This document shows positions 25,189 through 33,274 of a DNA stretch of 64,000 bases, in pieces (within the stretch, counting starts at the first letter, position 1; each line of letters opens with the position of its first letter). A program made the position numbers and the translations under genes. The notes under the pieces are model-generated. The model did no database searches, had not been told where the DNA came from, and saw nothing but the letters and a program-made list of their open reading frames with translations. Source of the DNA: JANPBY01 sp031430645 (lineage in GTDB: Bacteria > Actinomycetota > Actinomycetes > DATJPE01); NCBI GenBank assembly GCA_031430645.1, contig JANPBY010000080.1, positions 1 to 64,000 of the forward strand, given 5' to 3'.

Positions 25189-25821
25189 TCAGCTGGCGCG
25201 GTTCACCACGGGAGCCAGCCCAGCTGACCGTGCCAACGCCTCGGGATCACCGCACACAGTGAGCCAGTTCGCCAACAGCCGGTGCCCGCCCTCGGTGAGC
25301 ACCGACTCGGGGTGGAACTGCACACCCTCGACGGCGTGCGCCCGGTGTCGGACGGCCATCACGACTCCGGAGGCCGTACGTCCGGTGACCTCGAGCTCAT
25401 CGGGGATGGAGTCGGCCTCCACAGCCAATGAGTGATAGCGGGTGGCCGTGAACGGATCAGGAAGCCCGGCCAGGACCCCGGTGCCGTCGTGCTCGACCTG
25501 GCTGGTCTTGCCGTGCAGCAGCTCCGGGGCGCGACTGACGACAGCGCCGTAGGCCACCGCGATGGCCTGGTGGCCCAAGCAGACGCCGAGCACCGGCACC
25601 CGGCCGGCCGCCACCTGGACCATCGGGACGCATACCCCGGCGGCCTCAGGGATCCCGGGGCCGGGCGAGAGCAGAACCCCATCGAAGTCGAGCGCATCCT
25701 CCGCGGCCACCTCGTCGTTGCGTCGTACGACGGGCTCGGCCCCCAACTGGGCGAGGTACTGCACCAGGTTGAAGACGAAGCTGTCGTAGTTGTCGACCAC
25801 GAGGATGCGGACGGGGGTCAC
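25189..25821 (-). CDS. pabA: Glutamine amidotransferase, anthranilate/4-amino-4-deoxychorismate synthase component II
   Basis: 210 aa from GTG 25821; longer in-frame sequence upstream is not coding. Class I glutamine amidotransferase: ILVVDNYDSFVFNLVQYLAQLGAEP start, FDGVLLSPGPGIPEAAGV, catalytic Cys in VLGVCLGHQAIA, and VQFHPES with the His/Glu of the triad. It supplies ammonia for p-aminobenzoate (folate) or anthranilate (Trp) synthesis; TrpG and PabA cannot be separated by sequence alone. Position beside pknB is the conserved actinobacterial location, where it is usually called pabA/trpG. Its start overlaps the preceding small gene (GTGA). Confidence 0.9.
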   Translation of the reverse strand: MTPVRILVVDNYDSFVFNLVQYLAQLGAEPVVRRNDEVAAEDALDFDGVLLSPGPGIPEAAGVCVPMVQVAAGRVPVLGVCLGHQAIAVAYGAVVSRAPELLHGKTSQVEHDGTGVLAGLPDPFTATRYHSLAVEADSIPDELEVTGRTASGVVMAVRHRAHAVEGVQFHPESVLTEGGHRLLANWLTVCGDPEALARSAGLAPVVNRAS

Positions 25822-25985
25822 GCCCCCGAGTCTTCCACGGTCACATCGGTGAAAGGCAGCCGAGGCTCGGCCCACGGGAAGACCACGGTGAACAACAGGG
25901 TCACCGCGGCGGCGAGCATCACCAGACAAAGGAGAAGCTTCACCGGCCAGGCCCCCGGGAGCCGCCGCCACAGCGCGGAGTACAC
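25818..25985 (-). CDS. Small single-helix membrane protein between sortase and amidotransferase genes
   Basis: 55 aa from GTG 25985 (VYSALWRRLPGAWPVKLLLCLVM...). The hydrophobic helix VKLLLCLVMLAAAVTLLFTVVFPW is followed by a short acidic tail. The start lies 5 bp after the sortase stop and the end overlaps the amidotransferase GTG by 4 bp, so tight operon packing supports it. Small proteins of this shape are common at this position in actinobacteria; function unknown. Confidence 0.75.
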   Translation of the reverse strand: MYSALWRRLPGAWPVKLLLCLVMLAAAVTLLFTVVFPWAEPRLPFTDVTVEDSGA

Positions 25986-25990
25986 GGTGC

Positions 25991-26692
25991 TCAGCCCTTC
26001 TGCGCGAGGAGCTCGGGCGGCGGCCCTTCGGCCTTCGGTCGCGTCTCGGTGAGCGCGCCGTAGGTGATCCACCGCTCATAGGAGGCCCAGCGAGGGTTGC
26101 AGGTCGTCAAGGTGATGAGCGCCTCGGTCGGCTTGGCACCGGGTTTGTTGGGCACTGGCAAGATCACTGAGACCTTGGTAGGCCTGACGATTTCGGTGCT
26201 GCGCACGGTGTAGACGTACCAGGTCTCCTCGGTCTCGACATAGACCTTGTCGCCGATCTTGACCGCGGGGATGTTGCGAAACGGCTCGCCGTTGGTCGCG
26301 CGATGGCCCGCGACGGCGAAGTTGCCGATCTCGCCAGGATCCTGGGAAGCCGGGTAGTGACCGATCGTCCCGCGAAGGTCAGACAGCGCGACACCCTCGA
26401 CGACAGCCTTCGCCCAGTTCTTGCCGAGGCTGGGGATGTACATGATGGCGAAGCTGTCGCCGGGCTTGACAGCCGCCGTCGGCAGCTCCGGTGCGCCCCC
26501 CGAGGGTGCTGGAGAGGCCTCGACCTGGGGCCGGGTCCACTGCTCCTCGAGCTGGGTCCGGGCGTCAGCCTCGATCGCGTTCGCGGAGACGTTGGTCCAG
26601 ACGAGCTGATAGACACAAAAGAGCAAGACGATCAGCCCGAGGGTGATCAGGAGTTCGCCGGTGCCGCGGATCGTGGCGCGTACCCCGTTCAT
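25991..26692 (-). CDS. Class E sortase
   Basis: 233 aa. Single N-terminal membrane helix (LLITLGLIVLLFCVYQLVWTN), a Pro/Ala linker and the sortase beta-barrel. The active site is visible: catalytic His in NFAVAGHRATNGEPF, Cys in LITLTTCNPRWASYERWI (TLTTC) and the downstream Arg. Class E enzymes attach proteins with LAxTG-like signals to the wall. No sortase substrate with a recognisable signal is seen in the window. Coupled to DUF881 by a 4-bp overlap. Confidence 0.93.
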   Translation of the reverse strand: MNGVRATIRGTGELLITLGLIVLLFCVYQLVWTNVSANAIEADARTQLEEQWTRPQVEASPAPSGGAPELPTAAVKPGDSFAIMYIPSLGKNWAKAVVEGVALSDLRGTIGHYPASQDPGEIGNFAVAGHRATNGEPFRNIPAVKIGDKVYVETEETWYVYTVRSTEIVRPTKVSVILPVPNKPGAKPTEALITLTTCNPRWASYERWITYGALTETRPKAEGPPPELLAQKG

Positions 26693-27417
26693 GAAGCACC
26701 CTCGGCCCAGGTCAGCTCAGGGAGTCCGGGCGCCGCAGGCAGGGTCACCTGCGCGAGCCGTTTCTCGTCGTAGCGAACGCCCGCGATCGCGACATAGTCG
26801 CGGAAGAGGAGCACATCGGGCTCGGCGGCCAAGGCCTGGGACAACGTGGCGGGGTCTCCGACACCCATGATGACGAACGGCGGGGAGTAGACACGACCGG
26901 CCAGGATCAAGGTGTTGCCGACACAGCGAACCGCGCTGGTCGCAATCAGCCGTTGATCCATCACCTGCACACCCGCCGCACCGCCACGCCACAAGGCATT
27001 GACGACCCCTTGGACATCTTGCTGATGGACCACGAAGTCGTCGGGTCCAAGACCGTCGGGGCGAGGATCGCCTGGCCGGAGCGCAGGGGCGTCATCGAGG
27101 GTGACCCGAACGCCAGGGCCGGTGATCTCTGCGAGCCCGGTGGAGGGCGCGAGCGCCGCAGCTCGGGCGTCCAGCTGAGTCTGCAGGCCCGTACCCACGC
27201 CCGCAGTCAGGGACTCGACCTCTGCCCGGGCCTGGTCGACCTGGGCCTGGGCCACGTCACCTTGACGGTCACCGGCGCGGATCAAGGACTCCAGATCGGT
27301 CCGGGTACCTGCTCGCAGATCGGTCCCCTTCGCAGTGACCGAACTGGCCACGAGGAGCAGCCCGGCGGTTGCCGAAACGGCCAAGACGGCGACGTGCCAG
27401 CCACGAGGGCGTCGCAC
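26689..27417 (-). CDS. DUF881-domain membrane protein
   Basis: 242 aa. GTG 27417 is preferred over GTG 27465 because GGAGG lies exactly seven bases upstream (27425-27429). One membrane helix (GWHVAVLAVSATAGLLLVASSV), a helical, possibly coiled-coil segment (TDLESLIRAGDRQGDVAQAQVDQARAEVESL), then the DUF881 domain with GPGVRVTLDDAP, DFVVHQQDVQGVVNALWRGGAAGVQVMDQRL and RCVGNTLILAGRVYSPPFVIMGVG. DUF881 proteins sit near division genes in Gram-positives; role unknown. Divergent from crgA. Confidence 0.9.
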   Translation of the reverse strand: MRRPRGWHVAVLAVSATAGLLLVASSVTAKGTDLRAGTRTDLESLIRAGDRQGDVAQAQVDQARAEVESLTAGVGTGLQTQLDARAAALAPSTGLAEITGPGVRVTLDDAPALRPGDPRPDGLGPDDFVVHQQDVQGVVNALWRGGAAGVQVMDQRLIATSAVRCVGNTLILAGRVYSPPFVIMGVGDPATLSQALAAEPDVLLFRDYVAIAGVRYDEKRLAQVTLPAAPGLPELTWAEGAS

Positions 27418-27522
27418 CGCGTGGCCTCCTTGACGGACAGGTGTGGGCGATCTGCCCCTTGTCACCTACGCTAACTGACGTCCCGGGAGTGCCCCGGGGT
27501 TCCCCTGCTGAGGAGACCAGCG

Positions 27523-27780
27523 GTGCCGAAGTCCCCGGTCCGTCGCAAGAGGGCCTACACCCCGCCTCCGCTGCCGCACGAGATGGTGGCTCCCAAGGAG
27601 CGGCGGTGGATCGCTCCGCTCATGGTGACGCTGTTCATCCTCGGCCTGATCTACCTTGTCCTGTGGTACCTCGCAGGCAATGACATCCCCGTCATGAAGG
27701 ACCTGAGCTCCCTCGCTAACGTCGCCATCGGCTTCGGTCTGATCCTTGGGGGCTTCGTCTGCGCCACCCAGTGGAGGTAG
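27523..27780 (+). CDS. crgA: CrgA cell-division protein
   Basis: 85 aa, GTG start. Basic N-terminus (MPKSPVRRKRAYTPPP) and two membrane helices: WIAPLMVTLFILGLIYLVLWYL and ANVAIGFGLILGGFVCATQW, ending CATQWR, the signature of CrgA. In Streptomyces and mycobacteria it recruits septal proteins and delays FtsZ ring assembly. Conserved between pknB/sortase genes and the gyrase region. Divergent from DUF881. Confidence 0.95.
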   Translation: MPKSPVRRKRAYTPPPLPHEMVAPKERRWIAPLMVTLFILGLIYLVLWYLAGNDIPVMKDLSSLANVAIGFGLILGGFVCATQWR

Positions 27781-27789
27781 CGGTACGGA

Positions 27790-27803
27790 TTACACGCGTG
27801 TAA
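27790..27803. promoter_or_regulatory. Perfect 14-bp palindrome, candidate operator
   Basis: TTACACGCGTGTAA reads identically on both strands. It lies 10 bp after the crgA stop and 112 bp before the cupin start, in the promoter region of the cupin-nitrilase genes. Local A+T is higher than the surroundings. The symmetry suggests a dimeric regulator site; I cannot name the protein. Confidence 0.45.
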
Positions 27804-27914
27804 CTCGGTCCACAGGCTTTGTCCCCACTGTGTACAAGTGCGCGATCCGGACTGAGGCCTACTGGCGGTTCGGGGGCGCTAGCGCGGCGGCCCGGCTTGG
27901 TGGACACTGCCGGG

Positions 27915-28391
27915 ATGACCCACCGCATGATCAGAGCTGGCGAGGGTGAGGTACTTGGGGCGATAGACGGTTGTCGAGACCGCTTCTTGATCGACTCCAA
28001 AGACTGGGGCGGCAGGTTCGCCGTGGTCGAGCACCTGCTGGCGCCGCATTCGATCGCCGCGCCGATGCACCGGCACACCAAGGAAGATGAGTTCAGCCTC
28101 ATCCTCGAAGGCCGCGTCTGGTACCACGCCGCCGGCGAGGAGCATGTAGCGGAAGTTGGCGATCTGGTTTTCAAACCACGCGGGGAGTGGCACACCTTCT
28201 GGAACGCTGCCGATCAGCCAGCCCGAGTACTCGAGATCATCAGCCCCGGAGGTCTCGAGGAAGCCTTTCGAATCATCGACTCAGCCCCCCCGGATCTGGA
28301 CCTTGGCCCGATCGTCGGTCCCTACGGATGCGAAGGCGACATGGACGCCACCCTCCCGATCATGGAGAAGTACGGCCTCACCTTCGGGTGA
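27915..28391 (+). CDS. Cupin-domain protein
   Basis: 158 aa from ATG 27915 (an ATG at 27927 is possible). A single cupin barrel with the metal-binding motif APMHRHTKEDEFSLILEG (two His, one Glu) and the second motif VGDLVFKPRGEWHTFWNAAD (His). The tail is rich in acidic residues (APPDLDLGPIVGPYGCEGD). Such proteins range from dioxygenases to sensors; no substrate can be named. A nitrilase gene follows 77 bp downstream on the same strand, with a tandem repeat between, so the two may share a transcript. Confidence 0.85.
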   Translation: MTHRMIRAGEGEVLGAIDGCRDRFLIDSKDWGGRFAVVEHLLAPHSIAAPMHRHTKEDEFSLILEGRVWYHAAGEEHVAEVGDLVFKPRGEWHTFWNAADQPARVLEIISPGGLEEAFRIIDSAPPDLDLGPIVGPYGCEGDMDATLPIMEKYGLTFG

Positions 28392-28411
28392 CTGCCTCGT
28401 TCTGGCCCGCG

Positions 28412-28456
28412 CAGCTCAGCGTCGATCAGCTCACCGTCGATCAGCTCACCGTCGAT
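28412..28456. repeat. 15-bp tandem repeat, three copies
   Basis: CAGCTCAGCGTCGAT, then CAGCTCACCGTCGAT twice (one base differs in the first copy). It occupies most of the cupin-nitrilase intergenic gap, just before the nitrilase ribosome-binding site. It is one of many such duplications in the window. Confidence 0.95.
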
Positions 28457-28468
28457 CAGGGAGAACAC

Positions 28469-29431
28469 ATGACCGGGCAGTCCGTGAAAGTGGCCGTCGT
28501 TCAACGGCCACCCGTTCTGTTGGATCGGGACTCCACCCTGAAGGCCGCCGTCGAGGCGGTGTCCGAGGTCGCTGACGCCGGAGCCGCGCTGGTGGTCTTC
28601 CCTGAGACCTACCTGCCCGGCTACCCGGTCTGGATCTGGGCGCTGCGCCCCGGCGACGACTACCAGCTCAGCCAGGAGATCCACGCTCAGCTGCTGGCCA
28701 ACAGCGTCGACCTGTCCACCGACGACCTTGCGCCACTGCAGGAAGCGGCTGCGGAGCGGGGCGTGGTCGTCGTGTGTGGCATCCACGAACGGGAGGGCTC
28801 GTTCAGCAGAGCGACGCTCTACAACACCTTGGTCACCATCGGAGCCGACGGCACGATCCTCAACCGGCACCGCAAGCTGGTGCCCACCAACCCCGAGCGG
28901 ATGGTGTGGGGGCAGGGCGACGCGTCCGGCCTTCGCGTCATCGACACGCCGTTCGGTCGCGTCGGGGGCTTGATCTGCTGGGAGAACTACATGCCCCTGG
29001 CGCGGTACACCCTCTACGCCGAAGGTGTCCAGATCTACATCGCCTCCACCTGGGACAGCGGCGACGCATGGATCGCCTCCATGCGACACATCGCCTCCGA
29101 GGGCCGTTGCTGGGTCATCGGCTCAGGATGCGCCCTTGCCACCCGCGACATACCGGAGAACTTCCCCTCCCGAGAGACGGTCTTCGAAGGACCGGACAGG
29201 TGGCTCAATCCAGGCGACTCGATGATCGTGGCACCCACCGGTGATGTAGTTGCCGGGCCACTCCACGAGGAGTACGGGATTCTGTACGCCGACATCGACG
29301 CCAGCCAAGCAAGCAACGAGCACCGCACCCTAGACGTCGCCGGGCACTATGGACGCCCCGACATCTTCACACTCACGGTGGACCGCTCGCCTCGACTGCC
29401 CATTCACACCAAGTTCGACTCAGCGGGCTAG
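28469..29431 (+). CDS. Nitrilase-family carbon-nitrogen hydrolase
   Basis: 320 aa. Start ATG 28469 with AGGGAGA upstream. The catalytic triad is clear: Glu 46 (VVFPETYLPGYP), Lys 137 (NRHRKLVPT) and Cys 170 (GGLICWENYMP). The WEN after the cysteine and the motif PETYLPGYPVWIW are typical of true nitrilases (nitrile to acid plus ammonia) rather than amidases or ureidopropionases. C-terminal region HYGRPDIFTLTVDR agrees. Cytoplasmic. Substrate may be an aliphatic or arylacetonitrile. The 3' end shares CTAG with the convergent thiolase stop. Confidence 0.92.
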   Translation: MTGQSVKVAVVQRPPVLLDRDSTLKAAVEAVSEVADAGAALVVFPETYLPGYPVWIWALRPGDDYQLSQEIHAQLLANSVDLSTDDLAPLQEAAAERGVVVVCGIHEREGSFSRATLYNTLVTIGADGTILNRHRKLVPTNPERMVWGQGDASGLRVIDTPFGRVGGLICWENYMPLARYTLYAEGVQIYIASTWDSGDAWIASMRHIASEGRCWVIGSGCALATRDIPENFPSRETVFEGPDRWLNPGDSMIVAPTGDVVAGPLHEEYGILYADIDASQASNEHRTLDVAGHYGRPDIFTLTVDRSPRLPIHTKFDSAG

Positions 29432-30594
29432 AGGCGTTCGAGGATGGTGGCGTTCGCCAGGCCGCCGCCCTCGCACATCGTCTGCAGGCCGTACGTCGTC
29501 CCGCTGTCGCGCAGGTGATGCACCAACGTCGTCATCAGCCGAGCACCCGACCCGCCTAAGGGGTGTCCCAAGGCGATCGCCCCGCCGTGAACGTTGAGGG
29601 TCTTGGGGTCGGCAGCGGTCTCGGCGAGCCAGGCGAGCGGCACGGGGGCGAAGGCCTCGTTGACCTCGAACGCCCCGATGTCGGCGAGGCTCAGTCCGGA
29701 GCGATCCAGCGCCTTAGCGGTGGCGGGGATCGGAGCCGTCAGCATCATCACCGGGTCGGCGCCGGCGAGCACGGCCGTATGGATGCGCGCGATCGGTCGG
29801 AGGCCAAGCTCGACAGCCTTCTCCGACGTCATCATGAGCAAGGCCGCTGCCCCGTCGGAGATCTGCGATGACGAGGCCGCCGTGACTACGCCACCCTCCC
29901 TGAAAGGGGTCTTGAGCGCGCCAAGGGACTCCCGCGTCCCCCCGCGTCGGATGCCTTCATCGACGGCGACCACGGTCCCGTCGGGAAGGGTCACGGACGC
30001 GATCTGCGCCTCGAACGCGCCGCTGTCCGTGGCTGCCGCAGCCCGCTCATGGGACTCAAGCGCAAAGGAGTCGAGCTGTTCGCGCGACAACGTCCATTGG
30101 GCGGCGATCAGCTCCGCGCCCACGCCCTGGTTGAAGAACGGCGTGCCGGCCGCGGCCAACTCCGCGGCGTAGCGGTCGAGCACGGTCTGACCAAAGGGCA
30201 TCCCCCCGGTGGCCGAGGAGCCGAGGGTCACCCTCGACATGGACTCCACGCCGCCGGCGACGACCACGTCGTACTGCCCGCTGATCAGTCCGGCGGCGGC
30301 GAAGTGCACCGACTGTTGCGACGAGCCGCACTGCCGGTCGATGGTCACCCCAGGGACCGACTCCGGCCAACCGGCCGCAAGGACCGCGCTGCGGCCGACG
30401 TTGAAGGTCTGCTCACCGACCTGGGAGACGCAGCCCCAGATGACATCGTCGACCACCTCGGGCTCGAGGCCGGTTCGCTCGACGAGGGCGCGCAACACGT
30501 GCGCGGAGAGGTCGACCGGGTGGACTTCGGACAGGACACCCCCCCGCCGACCGACGGGCGTACGAACGGCTTCGACGATCACGGCATCGCGCAT
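29428..30594 (-). CDS. Acetyl-CoA acetyltransferase (thiolase)
   Basis: 388 aa from ATG 30594 (MRDAVIVEAVRTPVGRRGG). Catalytic Cys 89 in TIDRQCGSSQQSVHFAA; GGVESMSRV; C-terminal NEAFAPVPLAWL, GGAIALGHPLGGSGARL (His) and CEGGGLANATI (second Cys). Thiolases cleave or condense acyl-CoA; this length and motif set fits type II/beta-oxidation enzymes. No FadB-like partner adjoins it. The stop overlaps that of nitrilase by 4 bp (convergent). Confidence 0.95.
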   Translation of the reverse strand: MRDAVIVEAVRTPVGRRGGVLSEVHPVDLSAHVLRALVERTGLEPEVVDDVIWGCVSQVGEQTFNVGRSAVLAAGWPESVPGVTIDRQCGSSQQSVHFAAAGLISGQYDVVVAGGVESMSRVTLGSSATGGMPFGQTVLDRYAAELAAAGTPFFNQGVGAELIAAQWTLSREQLDSFALESHERAAAATDSGAFEAQIASVTLPDGTVVAVDEGIRRGGTRESLGALKTPFREGGVVTAASSSQISDGAAALLMMTSEKAVELGLRPIARIHTAVLAGADPVMMLTAPIPATAKALDRSGLSLADIGAFEVNEAFAPVPLAWLAETAADPKTLNVHGGAIALGHPLGGSGARLMTTLVHHLRDSGTTYGLQTMCEGGGLANATILERL

Positions 30595-30604
30595 GACGGC
30601 GAGG

Positions 30605-31531
30605 TTACTCGCGAGTAGCCCGCCGGGGCGCAGCTCCCGCGGTGTTCGGGTCCTGGAGCTGCTCGACGATGGGTCCGTACCTCGGGCTGTCCTTGATCTG
30701 CGCAGTCCGCCACGCAACGAGGACCATGCACCCGAGGAGCACCGCGAGGCAGCCAACCACCGCCACCGGGGTCCGTACCGACGCCGGCGGATACGCGAAG
30801 ATCGCCCCGACGACCGCACCTGCCGCCAGACCGCCGAGGTGTGCACGCCAGTCGATGGTCCCCGGGATGACGATCGGCAGCGCCAAGTTGATGACGATCA
30901 GCGCAGCGAGCCCACGCACGTCGAAGTTCATCCGGCGGGCCACCACGAGCATCGCTCCGAAGATCCCGAAGATCGCCCCCGAAGCCCCGACCGAGGGCTG
31001 CACCGGGGAGTTGAACAGGTAGGACGAGACCCCTCCCGCGAAGCCGGCCAGCAGATAGAGCGTCGCGAACCGGATCCGTCCGAGCCATCGCTCCAGGGTC
31101 GGCCCCATCACCCACAGGGCATACATGTTGAGCAGGATGTGCAAGATCCCCGCGTGCACCACCATCACCGTCACCAGCCGGTAGTACTCCCCGGCGGCCA
31201 CCTCGACGCCGATGAGCTCAAGCGCTCGGGTCACGGTGCCGTTGACCCCACCGGTGACGAGCTGCAGGACGAAGACCACGACGGTGCCGGCGACGATGAT
31301 CCGGGTGACCAGCCCGTCGCTCGAGGAGACCTTGCCGCCCGCCACAGTCCGCACCTCACGGACCGACGCTGCGCCCTCCTTGATGCACTCGGGACACTGG
31401 AACCCCACCGACGCCGAGGTCATGCAGTCCGGACAGATCGGTCGCTCGCACCGCGCGCAGCGGATGTAGGTCTCCCGCTCTGGATGGCGGTAGCACGTGG
31501 GAGGGGCGGAGACCTCAGGGGTGTCGGTCAT
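30605..31531 (-). CDS. Rhomboid intramembrane serine protease with N-terminal zinc-binding domain
   Basis: 308 aa. The N-terminus is a cysteine/histidine-rich zinc ribbon or B-box-like segment: CYRHPERETYIRCARCERPICPDCM, CPECIKEG. Six or seven membrane helices follow. The rhomboid active site is seen: NMYALWVMG (Asn/helix 2), catalytic Ser in SVGASGAIFGIFGAM and His in WRAHLGGLAAGAVVG. Residue order matches the family. Substrates unknown. It lies between thiolase and cyclophilin, its usual position in this neighbourhood. Confidence 0.93.
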   Translation of the reverse strand: MTDTPEVSAPPTCYRHPERETYIRCARCERPICPDCMTSASVGFQCPECIKEGAASVREVRTVAGGKVSSSDGLVTRIIVAGTVVVFVLQLVTGGVNGTVTRALELIGVEVAAGEYYRLVTVMVVHAGILHILLNMYALWVMGPTLERWLGRIRFATLYLLAGFAGGVSSYLFNSPVQPSVGASGAIFGIFGAMLVVARRMNFDVRGLAALIVINLALPIVIPGTIDWRAHLGGLAAGAVVGAIFAYPPASVRTPVAVVGCLAVLLGCMVLVAWRTAQIKDSPRYGPIVEQLQDPNTAGAAPRRATRE

Positions 31532-31565
31532 CGAATGGACGCCTTGCTGAGCAGCAATGCGCTGC

Positions 31566-32096
31566 TCAGCCCTCGCGCCGCTCCAGGGTCACAGACTCGA
31601 TGATGACGTCCTTCTTGGGCCGGTCCTGCGCGCCGGTCTCGACCGCACCGATCGTGTCGACGACTGCGCGACCGTCGGCGTTGGTGACCTTGCCGAAGAT
31701 CGTGTGCTTGTTGGTCAGCCACGAGGTCGCGGCGACGGTGATGAAGAACTGCGAGCCATTGGTGTGGGGGCCGGCGTTGGCCATCGCCAAGAGGTACGGC
31801 TCGTTGAAGGAGAGCTCGGGGTGGAATTCGTCATTGAACCGGTAGCCCGGCCCGCCGGTGCCGGTGCCGAGCGGGTCACCGCCTTGGATCATGAAGTTGC
31901 TGATCACCCGGTGGAAGACCGTGCCGTCATAGAGGTTGACCGTTGTGGGCTGACCCGAGCGCGGGTCGGTCCACTCCTTCTCCCCCGTGGCCAGCTCGAC
32001 GAAGTTGCGCACCGTCTTGGGCGCGTGGTTCTCGAACAACTCAATCTCGATGTCGCCGTAGTTGGTGTGCAGGGTGGTGAACAGGCTCTCGGCCAC
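31566..32096 (-). CDS. ppiA: Cyclophilin-type peptidyl-prolyl cis-trans isomerase
   Basis: 176 aa, GTG start. Single cyclophilin domain: IEIELFENHAPKTVRNFVELATG, catalytic FHRVISNFMIQGGDP (Arg, Phe), GPGYRFNDEFHPELSF, LAMANAGPHTNGSQFFITV and LTNKHTIFGKV. It speeds proline isomerisation during protein folding; no signal peptide, so cytoplasmic. Its position near tRNA-Ala and gyrA matches mycobacterial ppiA. Confidence 0.95.
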   Translation of the reverse strand: MAESLFTTLHTNYGDIEIELFENHAPKTVRNFVELATGEKEWTDPRSGQPTTVNLYDGTVFHRVISNFMIQGGDPLGTGTGGPGYRFNDEFHPELSFNEPYLLAMANAGPHTNGSQFFITVAATSWLTNKHTIFGKVTNADGRAVVDTIGAVETGAQDRPKKDVIIESVTLERREG

Positions 32097-32177
32097 GGGT
32101 GGGGCTCACTTCCAGGAAAGGCGTGCGGGCGGGGTGAATCCAACCACGAGTCCCTCGCAGGGCTGCGGGGGAACCTG

Positions 32178-32250
32178 TGGAGACGAGGGGAATCGAACCC
32201 CTAACCCCCGCCTTGCAAAGGCGGTGCTCTGCCAATTGAGCTACGTCCCC
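32178..32250 (-). tRNA. tRNA-Ala (anticodon TGC)
   Basis: 73 nt on the minus strand. Acceptor GGGGACG (32250-32244) pairs with CGTCTCC (32185-32179). D arm TAGCTCAATTGGCAGAGCA, anticodon loop TTTGCAA with TGC at 32217-32215, T loop GGTTCGATTCC. Discriminator A; no encoded CCA. Standard origin-proximal location. Confidence 0.96.
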
Positions 32251-32335
32251 TTTCGGGAGAGACCAGGGTAGCCCGCGGGAGGACACGCACCGAAACCCGA
32301 GGTGCCGACCGGCCGCGGCTGAGAGGGTGAGCGCC

Positions 32336-33274
32336 ATGACGGTCATCGAAGTCACCGGCGCCCACAAGACGTACGCCCGATTCCGGAAGCCACCCGAGAA
32401 GGCCGTCGACGGCCTCGACCTGGTGGTGGAGCAGGGCGGCGTGCACGGCTTCCTCGGCCCGAACGGGTCGGGCAAAACCACAACCATCCGGATGCTGCTC
32501 GGGCTCGTGGGCTCCGACGGCGGTGACCTACGGCTATTCGGCCGATCGGTTCCGCACGCGCTCCCGGAGGTCACCCCTCACATAGGTGCGCTCGTGGAGA
32601 CCCCGCTGTTCTTTCCGAACTTCACCGGGCGGCTCAACCTGCGCCTGCTCGCCGATGTGGCCGGCGTTCCCGCCGCGCGGGTCGAGGAGTGTCTGGAGAT
32701 CGTCGACCTCCGCGAACGCGCCGACGACAAGTTCAAGAGTTACTCCCTGGGCATGAAACAGCGCCTCGGGATCGCTGCCGCCCTGCTCAAGAAGCCGCGG
32801 CTGCTGATCCTCGATGAGCCCAGCAACGGCCTCGATCCCCAAGGGATCGTCGACGTCCGCGGTCTGCTCCGGCAGCTCGGATCAGATGGGCACACCACGG
32901 TGTTCCTCTCCAGCCACCTGCTGGGCGAGGTCCAGCAGGTGTGCGACCACGTGACGATCCTGGCCCGGGGTCGGCGAGTGGCCCACGGTCGGGTGTCCGA
33001 CGTGCTGGCTGCCTCGTCGACGACGGCAGACGTACGTCTCCGCGTCGCCGACCCGATGGGGGCGCACGCGGTGCTCGAGTCCGCCGGTTTCCGGCTCACC
33101 TCCCTCGGTGACTCCTGGGCCGTGCACGACGTCGCCGATCCGTCGTCGATCACTCGCACCCTGGCCGACGCCGGGCACTACCTCAGTGAGCTGAGCCCGA
33201 TGGCCGCCGACTTGGAAAGCGTGTTCCTCGAGCTGACCTCCGGAGTGGGTCGCGATGAAAGGAGCCCGGCATGA
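32336..33274 (+). CDS. ABC transporter ATP-binding protein
   Basis: 312 aa from ATG 32336 (GAGAGGG eight bases before it; GTG 32327 is possible). Walker A GPNGSGKTTTIRML, Q-loop region, signature SYSLGMKQRLGIAAALL, Walker B LLILDEPSNGLDP and H-loop FLSSHLLGEVQQ. The C-terminal 90 residues form the extension found in drug/lipid-exporting DrrA/CcmA-type ATPases. It pairs with the permease that overlaps by 4 bp. Confidence 0.95.
   Translation: MTVIEVTGAHKTYARFRKPPEKAVDGLDLVVEQGGVHGFLGPNGSGKTTTIRMLLGLVGSDGGDLRLFGRSVPHALPEVTPHIGALVETPLFFPNFTGRLNLRLLADVAGVPAARVEECLEIVDLRERADDKFKSYSLGMKQRLGIAAALLKKPRLLILDEPSNGLDPQGIVDVRGLLRQLGSDGHTTVFLSSHLLGEVQQVCDHVTILARGRRVAHGRVSDVLAASSTTADVRLRVADPMGAHAVLESAGFRLTSLGDSWAVHDVADPSSITRTLADAGHYLSELSPMAADLESVFLELTSGVGRDERSPA

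Noticed and set aside
28412..28456. 15-bp repeats as a CRISPR array
   Set aside because: The copies are directly adjacent without spacers and only three exist.
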